NCBI GenBank assembly: GCA_003647825.1
Contig: QMNP01000037.1
Location: 1-10,086, forward strand
Direction: 5' to 3'
Length of the DNA: 10,086 nt
Origin: Candidatus Cloacimonadota bacterium
GTDB lineage: Bacteria; Cloacimonadota; Cloacimonadia; Cloacimonadales; TCS61
Shown here: positions 7,040 through 10,086 of the stretch, piece by piece
Position numbering within the stretch: the first letter of the stretch is position 1
Layout of the letters: each line of letters opens with the position of its first letter
Program-made: the position numbers and the translations under genes
The notes under the pieces: model-generated
The model's input: only the letters and a program-made list of their open reading frames with translations
What the model was told of the DNA's origin: nothing
Database searches by the model: none

Positions 7040-8272
7040 CTAGAAATATCTGGAAGATTCTTTGATCTTAGCAGCAGTTTTCTTGCCTAAACCTTCCAAA
7101 TTGGTTAGTTCTTCAATGCTTGCTTCGTAGATATCCTGAACAGAGGTATAACCGTGTTCTTTCAGAACTTCCGCAACTTTTGAAGTAACACCATCCAAGT
7201 CACTAACGTGGCTGGTAATTCTTCTTTCTTCCGAAATTTTCTCTTCAAATTCTTCTTCTGTGTAAATATCTAATTTATAATCTGTAAGTTTGGCAGCAAG
7301 TTTAACATTCTTGCCTTTTTTGCCAATTGCCAGATTCTTATTTGTTTCACTTACAATGATCCTGGCAAATCTGCCACGTTCAGCCAGATATACTTTTTCT
7401 ACCAGATCCGGGCCAATAGCGTTGGCAATAAGCTGTTCGGGAGATTCGTCCCAGAGAACTATATCGACTAGTTCACCATTTAGTTCATTGCGAATAGATT
7501 CAATCCTGATACCTTTCTCACCCAGACAGGCAGCTGTAGCATCAATGCTTTTATCATTCGATTGAACAGCAACTTTTGTACGCATTCCCGGCTCACGAAC
7601 TATCTTTTTAACAACTATCTCACCAGAATTGATCTCTGGTATTTCAGTCTCAAAAATTCTTTTAACAAATTCAGGACGGGTGCGAGATAGAATTACGATA
7701 ACATCGTTCTTTCTTTTGCGGATATTTACCACATAAGCTTTTACGATATCACCAACTTTAAAAAATTCATCTTCGATCTGTTCTTCTTTGGGAAGCAGAG
7801 CATCGGCATAACTAATATCAACAACATAGCCGTTGTAATCATCTTTTGTTACTTTTCCCGAAATTATCTGATTCTTCTGGTTTTCATAATCGAACATAAT
7901 GCGATCTTCTTCCAAAGCTTTTATGCGTTCCAAAATTGCTTTCCTGGCATTACGAATAACTTTGGGCTCAAAATCCGAAATTGTCATTTCAACTGGAATT
8001 TTATCTCCCAGTTCAATATCAGGATCATAATCCTTTGCTTCTTCCAGGGAGATCTCTCCCAAAGACATATCGCGTTCAACGACAATACGATTAAAACGTG
8101 CACAAACTCTATTTGTATCGAAGTCTGCAACTATTGTCAGTTCACTTTCGAGTAAAAGTTTTTTTGAGATAGCCTGGTACAGACCATCTTTTATGATCTC
8201 GGCCAATTGCTCTTTATTCAGTTGTTTCAAGCTTGCCAACTCGGCAAGTGATCCCATTAGATTAGCGCTCAT
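7040..8272 (-). CDS. nusA: Transcription termination/antitermination factor NusA
   Basis: NusA binds RNA polymerase and nascent RNA and modulates pausing, intrinsic termination and antitermination. It has 410 residues. The N-terminal RNAP-binding domain covers about 1-125. An S1 domain follows at about 135-200 (SGKVTKDDYNGYVVDI...), then KH1 with VREPGMRTKVAV and GEKG at 252-255, then KH2 with IGKKG at 316-320. A single C-terminal acidic-repeat/helix-hairpin-helix unit occupies about 358-410 (GVTSKVAEVLKEHGYTS...NLEGLGKKTAAKI). E. coli has two such repeats and B. subtilis none, so this is an intermediate form. The KH1 segment usually close to DPVGACVG reads DATAACLG here. Translation starts 1 bp after the rimP stop, and its GAGAGGG Shine-Dalgarno lies within the end of rimP, so coupling is likely. 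The gene ends in three consecutive in-frame stops. Confidence 0.97.
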   Translation of the reverse strand: MSANLMGSLAELASLKQLNKEQLAEIIKDGLYQAISKKLLLESELTIVADFDTNRVCARFNRIVVERDMSLGEISLEEAKDYDPDIELGDKIPVEMTISDFEPKVIRNARKAILERIKALEEDRIMFDYENQKNQIISGKVTKDDYNGYVVDISYADALLPKEEQIEDEFFKVGDIVKAYVVNIRKRKNDVIVILSRTRPEFVKRIFETEIPEINSGEIVVKKIVREPGMRTKVAVQSNDKSIDATAACLGEKGIRIESIRNELNGELVDIVLWDESPEQLIANAIGPDLVEKVYLAERGRFARIIVSETNKNLAIGKKGKNVKLAAKLTDYKLDIYTEEEFEEKISEERRITSHVSDLDGVTSKVAEVLKEHGYTSVQDIYEASIEELTNLEGLGKKTAAKIKESSRYF

Positions 8273-8273
8273 A

Positions 8274-8747
8274 TTATCCCTCTCTAACTACTTTATAATC
8301 AAAATATGTTCTTGCTTTTTTAATGCTGGAAAATGGAATTTCAATCTCTTCTTCTTCAACTTCCAATTTCACAACATCCGGCAGGATGGCATTGATCGTG
8401 CCGATTACTGATATATTCTTTTCACCATTATGAAAAGTGATCTTGGCCAATTCCCCAATTGCACTATCATAATGCTTTTTCAATTTTAAATTACGTTCAA
8501 TTCCTGGTGAAGAAACTTCCAGAAAATATTTATCTTCAATTAAGTCTTCCACTTCCAACACATCGGCCATGAGCCTGCTTACCTTTTGGCAATCACCTAT
8601 TGTAGAACCACCTGGTTTGGTGATATAAACAAGAACTAAAAGACCTTTAGAAGCCATTTTAACTTCTAGATCGTAAAGTGAAACCCCTCGCAATTCACAT
8701 GCTCTATTTGCGATTTGCTCCAGTTTTTCCAACCTGTTTTTTTCCAT
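8274..8747 (-). CDS. rimP: Ribosome maturation factor RimP
   Basis: RimP is a cytosolic factor needed for efficient 30S subunit maturation, acting early on 16S rRNA with S12 incorporation. It has 157 residues, normal for the family. The diagnostic motif YFLEVSSPGIERNL lies at 74-87, at the junction of the N-terminal alpha-beta domain and the C-terminal SH3-like barrel. The GDCQKVSRLM segment at 51-60 is the usual family helix. The ATG at 8747 has AAGGTGAG upstream at suitable spacing. It is the first gene of the leftward cluster, so the 342-bp region upstream should contain the operon's main promoter and leader. Confidence 0.96.
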   Translation of the reverse strand: MEKNRLEKLEQIANRACELRGVSLYDLEVKMASKGLLVLVYITKPGGSTIGDCQKVSRLMADVLEVEDLIEDKYFLEVSSPGIERNLKLKKHYDSAIGELAKITFHNGEKNISVIGTINAILPDVVKLEVEEEEIEIPFSSIKKARTYFDYKVVREG

Positions 8748-8825
8748 CTACTCTCACCTTTCATATTTGGAAATAAAATATAAAATCCCAATACATCTTT
8801 TCTCGGAAATTGCTCACAATAAAAT

Positions 8826-8875
8826 CCACTGCAAAATCCCTTTTATACCACGAAACCACTGAAAAACCAGTGGTA
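8826..8875 (-). promoter_or_regulatory. Second leader hairpin with alternative pairings
   Basis: On the minus strand ACCACTG (8874-8868) pairs perfectly with CAGTGGT (8861-8855) across a 6-nt loop. The same upstream arm could instead pair with the downstream CAGTGG copy at 8831-8826. The shifted arm TACCAC (8875-8870) can pair with GTGGTA (8851-8846). These pairings exclude one another. There is no T run directly after the hairpin. Such a set of competing stems is what switchable leaders look like, but it could also be remains of a short palindromic repeat. Confidence 0.4.
8842..8850 (-). promoter_or_regulatory. Possible extended -10 promoter for rimP
   Basis: The minus strand reads TG-G-TATAAA (8850-8842), an extended -10-like element about 95 nt before the rimP ATG. 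No convincing -35 hexamer lies 16-18 bp upstream. If used, transcription would begin near 8836, downstream of the terminator-like hairpin. It is one of several weak candidates. Confidence 0.22.
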
Positions 8876-8888
8876 CCTGTTTATTACC

Positions 8889-8914
8889 AAAAAAATGCTG
8901 ACTTTCGCGTCAGC
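8889..8914 (-). terminator. Intrinsic-terminator-like hairpin in the leader upstream of rimP-nusA
   Basis: Read on the minus strand, GCTGAC (8914-8909) pairs perfectly with GTCAGC (8902-8897) around the hexaloop GCGAAA. One A follows, then seven Ts (8895-8889). This is the layout of an intrinsic terminator pointing towards rimP. No gene lies upstream on that strand within the intergenic region, so it would end only transcripts begun between it and the divergent gene, as an attenuator would. Alternatively it insulates rimP from antisense transcription through the nitrilase gene. The plus-strand side has no T run. Confidence 0.55.
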
Positions 8915-8979
8915 TGATAATAAATATGCGCCTTTTAAAATCTGGCTTACAAAAAAAAACATCACTCTATATGTCAAGC

Positions 8980-8993
8980 AGATATTTATATCT
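8980..8993. repeat. AT-rich dyad between the divergent genes
   Basis: AGATAT and ATATCT form a perfect inverted repeat separated by TT. It lies between the candidate leftward and rightward promoters, where an operator could affect both. It is only 14 bp in very AT-rich sequence, so chance is a fair explanation. Confidence 0.3.
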
Positions 8994-9019
8994 TGTTTAT
9001 TTATAATAAATAATATAAT
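8993..9019 (+). promoter_or_regulatory. Possible promoter for the nitrilase gene
   Basis: A consensus TATAAT lies at 9014-9019 with TTGTTT at 8993-8998, a 15-bp spacer that is shorter than ideal. Transcription would start near 9026 and give a 5' leader of about 64 nt. A perfect TTGACA at 9035-9040 lies downstream but has no -10-like hexamer at normal spacing. Confidence 0.3.
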
Positions 9020-9041
9020 GTACTTTAATTGTATTTGACAA
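9013..9041 (-). promoter_or_regulatory. Possible promoter for the rimP-nusA operon upstream of both hairpins
   Basis: On the minus strand TTGTCA (9041-9036) is followed after 17 bp by TTATAT (9018-9013). The spacing is ideal and the hexamers are near consensus, but the area is so AT-rich that chance matches are expected. A transcript from here would carry both hairpins in a leader of over 250 nt. A perfect TTGACA on the same strand (8977-8972) lacks a good -10. Confidence 0.25.
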
Positions 9042-9052
9042 TAATAACTAAT

Positions 9053-9074
9053 TCTTGAATCTCAAATTTCAAGA
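9053..9074 (+). repeat. Inverted repeat just upstream of the nitrilase ribosome-binding site
   Basis: TCTTGAA (9053-9059) and TTCAAGA (9068-9074) are perfect 7-bp arms around an 8-nt spacer. The repeat ends 6 nt before GGAGGTG. It could be a repressor operator or a weak mRNA hairpin affecting translation. No known regulator site is recognised. Confidence 0.4.
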
Positions 9075-9080
9075 TTATTC

Positions 9081-9087
9081 GGAGGTG
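9081..9087 (+). promoter_or_regulatory. Strong Shine-Dalgarno of the nitrilase gene
   Basis: GGAGGTG lies immediately before ATG 9090 and fixes the start. It is the best match to the anti-SD in the window and suggests efficient translation. Confidence 0.85.
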
Positions 9088-9089
9088 TT

Positions 9090-9899
9090 ATGAATTATCA
9101 AGTTGGAGTTTTACAATTTGAACCGGAATTACTGAATCCTGCTAAAAATCTAAAAAAAATGAAAGAACTTTTAGAACCTGTAAAGGCAGATCTGATAGTT
9201 CTTCCAGAACTTGCAACATCAGGATATTTGTTTAACAATTTAGATGAAGTAAAATCTATGAGTGAGGATGCCAAAACCGGTAAGACAGCACAACTGTTCC
9301 TGGATTTAGCAATACGGAAAAACACTAGCTATGTAGTTGGTTTTGCAGAAGTTGAAAATGGTGAGTTTTATAATTCATCGATGCTGGTAAACCCGGATGG
9401 CAATATATATATTTATCGCAAAACGCATCTTTTTTATGAAGAAAAGAAATGGTTCAAGTCGGGAAATTCCGGTTTTAAAGTATTTGAAGCAAAGGGTGGT
9501 GTGAAAGTGGGACTGATGATCTGTTTCGACTGGATCTTTCCTGAAGCAGCACGAACACTAGCTTTGCGGGGTGCACAAATCATCACCCATTCCGCCAATC
9601 TTGTTCTTCCCTGGTGTCAGCAGGCCATGATAACGAGAAGCCTGGAAAACCGTGTTTTTTCAATTACTTCTAACCGGACAGGAACAGAAGTAAATGGAGA
9701 TAAAAAACTTACTTTTACCGGCATGAGCCAGATTCTTTCCACCAAAGGTGACATCATAAAACGTATGAATAAAATAGAAGAAGGTGTATTCATAACGGAG
9801 ATCTTACCTGAACAGGCAGATGATAAAACCGTTACGGAATTTAACGATGCTTTTGGTGATAGAAGACCGCAACTGTATAAATTAAGGAATGATAAGTAA
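9090..9899 (+). CDS. Carbon-nitrogen hydrolase, nitrilase superfamily (archaeal PaNit/PH0642-like)
   Basis: This is a 269-residue single-domain enzyme of the nitrilase/omega-amidase superfamily, which hydrolyses C-N bonds of nitriles, amides or carbamoyl groups through a Cys-Lys-Glu triad. The triad is visible: E40 in LPELATSGY, K111 in YRKTHLFY and C145 in MICFDWIFPE. The ARTLALRGAQII and NLVLPW segments and the C-terminal FNDAFGDRRPQLY closely resemble, from memory, the small Pyrococcus proteins PH0642 and PaNit, the latter described as acting on aliphatic dinitriles. The substrate here is unknown; omega-amidase or N-carbamoyl hydrolase activity are alternatives. There is no signal peptide, so the enzyme should be cytosolic. 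The start has a near-perfect GGAGGTG at 9081-9087. It is transcribed divergently from rimP and appears monocistronic or paired with the membrane protein 54 bp downstream. Confidence 0.9.
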   Translation: MNYQVGVLQFEPELLNPAKNLKKMKELLEPVKADLIVLPELATSGYLFNNLDEVKSMSEDAKTGKTAQLFLDLAIRKNTSYVVGFAEVENGEFYNSSMLVNPDGNIYIYRKTHLFYEEKKWFKSGNSGFKVFEAKGGVKVGLMICFDWIFPEAARTLALRGAQIITHSANLVLPWCQQAMITRSLENRVFSITSNRTGTEVNGDKKLTFTGMSQILSTKGDIIKRMNKIEEGVFITEILPEQADDKTVTEFNDAFGDRRPQLYKLRNDK

Positions 9900-9953
9900 A
9901 AAACACATCTAATATGAAATTTTCTGTTATGAATTCAATCGAATTTTTGGATC

Positions 9954-10086
9954 ATGCGTAAGAAATACACATTCATTTTTCTCCTTCTCCCCTACATCAC
10001 CATTATTATAGGATTATATGTTTTTCGCAATATTTGGATTGCAATGGTTTCATATCATATAAGTATTTTATTTATTGCTATCTTCA
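9954..10086 (+). CDS. N-terminal fragment of an integral membrane protein, possibly CPBP-type, cut by the window edge
   Basis: An open frame starts at ATG 9954 and runs to the end of the window (44 codons). It begins MRKKYTF, followed by a hydrophobic segment at about residues 7-22 and a second starting near 29. This positive-then-hydrophobic pattern fits the first membrane helices of a multi-pass inner-membrane protein. The phrase LPYITIIIGLYVFRN and the later SYH element remind me of the N-terminus of some CPBP-family membrane proteases. The catalytic EExxxR/HxxxH motifs would lie outside the window, so the family call is only a guess. An in-frame TGA at 9930 makes this the first possible ATG. 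The Shine-Dalgarno is poor (GGA 2 nt before the start). Confidence 0.55.
   Translation, partial: MRKKYTFIFLLLPYITIIIGLYVFRNIWIAMVSYHISILFIAIF

Larger units (their letters stand above)
8748..9089. promoter_or_regulatory. Divergent intergenic region between rimP and the nitrilase gene
   Basis: These 342 bp hold no open frame I would call a gene. The half near rimP contains two GC-containing hairpins with several copies of CCACTG/CAGTGG. The half near the nitrilase gene is extremely AT-rich (about 8980-9060) and contains promoter-like hexamers in both directions and two short dyads. Both divergent transcripts must start here. Separate entries describe the individual elements. Confidence 0.7.

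Noticed and set aside
9932..9947. AATTC-AATC-GAATT followed by Ts as a terminator after the nitrilase gene
   Set aside because: The stem is five mostly A-T pairs and the T run is short, so it is too weak to call.
9914..9961. A 15-codon open frame (MKFSVMNSIEFLDHA) between the nitrilase and the membrane protein
   Set aside because: No Shine-Dalgarno, no resemblance to a known leader peptide, and it is as short as chance would give; it overlaps the next start by only 8 bases.
1..10086. Undescribed multi-gene system, mobile element, CRISPR array or defence island
   Set aside because: All complete genes belong to recognised housekeeping or enzyme families in a conserved order; no repeats array, transposase, integrase or toxin-like genes are visible. 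The candidate novelty is limited to the leader RNA and small motifs.

Overview
The window looks like a core-gene region from an AT-rich bacterium. Ten genes in a row on the minus strand form the classic nusA-infB transcription/translation cluster. Read in the direction of transcription (right to left) they are rimP, nusA, ylxR, an L7Ae-type small ribosomal/RNA-binding protein, infB, rbfA, nrnA (DHH/DHHA1 phosphoesterase), truB, ribF and radA. radA is cut by the left edge. The low GC, the ylxR-L7Ae pair between nusA and infB, the single acidic repeat at the end of NusA and the archaeal-like nitrilase next door would fit a deep-branching FCB-group lineage such as Cloacimonadota. That assignment is inference from gene content and was not tested by a search; a Firmicute-like or other anaerobic lineage is not excluded.

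Layout: 1-722 radA (minus, partial); 733-1659 ribF; 1679-2536 truB; 2588-3574 nrnA; 3561-3932 rbfA; 3958-6363 infB; 6436-6762 L7Ae-like; 6787-7017 ylxR (GTG start); 7040-8272 nusA; 8274-8747 rimP. Spacing is tight: 1 bp between rimP and nusA, a 14-bp overlap between rbfA and nrnA, and 10 bp between ribF and radA. The largest internal gaps are 72 bp before infB and 51 bp before truB. One polycistronic unit with translational coupling is the simplest reading, possibly with weak internal promoters. The genes fit together as a ribosome-production unit: 30S maturation (RimP, RbfA), transcription elongation/termination (NusA), initiation (IF2), RNA-associated accessory proteins (YlxR, L7Ae-like), oligonucleotide turnover (NrnA), tRNA psi55 formation (TruB), FMN/FAD synthesis (RibF) and recombination/repair (RadA).

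From 8748 to 9089 is a 342-bp divergent intergenic region. It holds the most interesting non-coding signals here: on the minus strand, a GC-rich hairpin followed by seven Ts (terminator-like) about 140 nt upstream of rimP, then a second hairpin region with several mutually exclusive pairings. This resembles a NusA-operon attenuator leader. Promoter-like hexamers and two AT-rich dyads are also present.

To the right, on the plus strand, 9090-9899 encodes a complete carbon-nitrogen hydrolase of the nitrilase superfamily with an intact Glu-Lys-Cys triad. From memory it resembles the small archaeal Pyrococcus nitrilase group. At 9954 a membrane protein begins that runs off the right edge.

I saw no tRNA, rRNA, CRISPR array, insertion sequence or phage gene. 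The protein-coding part is an ordinary conserved operon; the candidates for new biology are the leader region, a duplicated leader motif before rbfA and truB, and a few unusual residues in normally invariant motifs.
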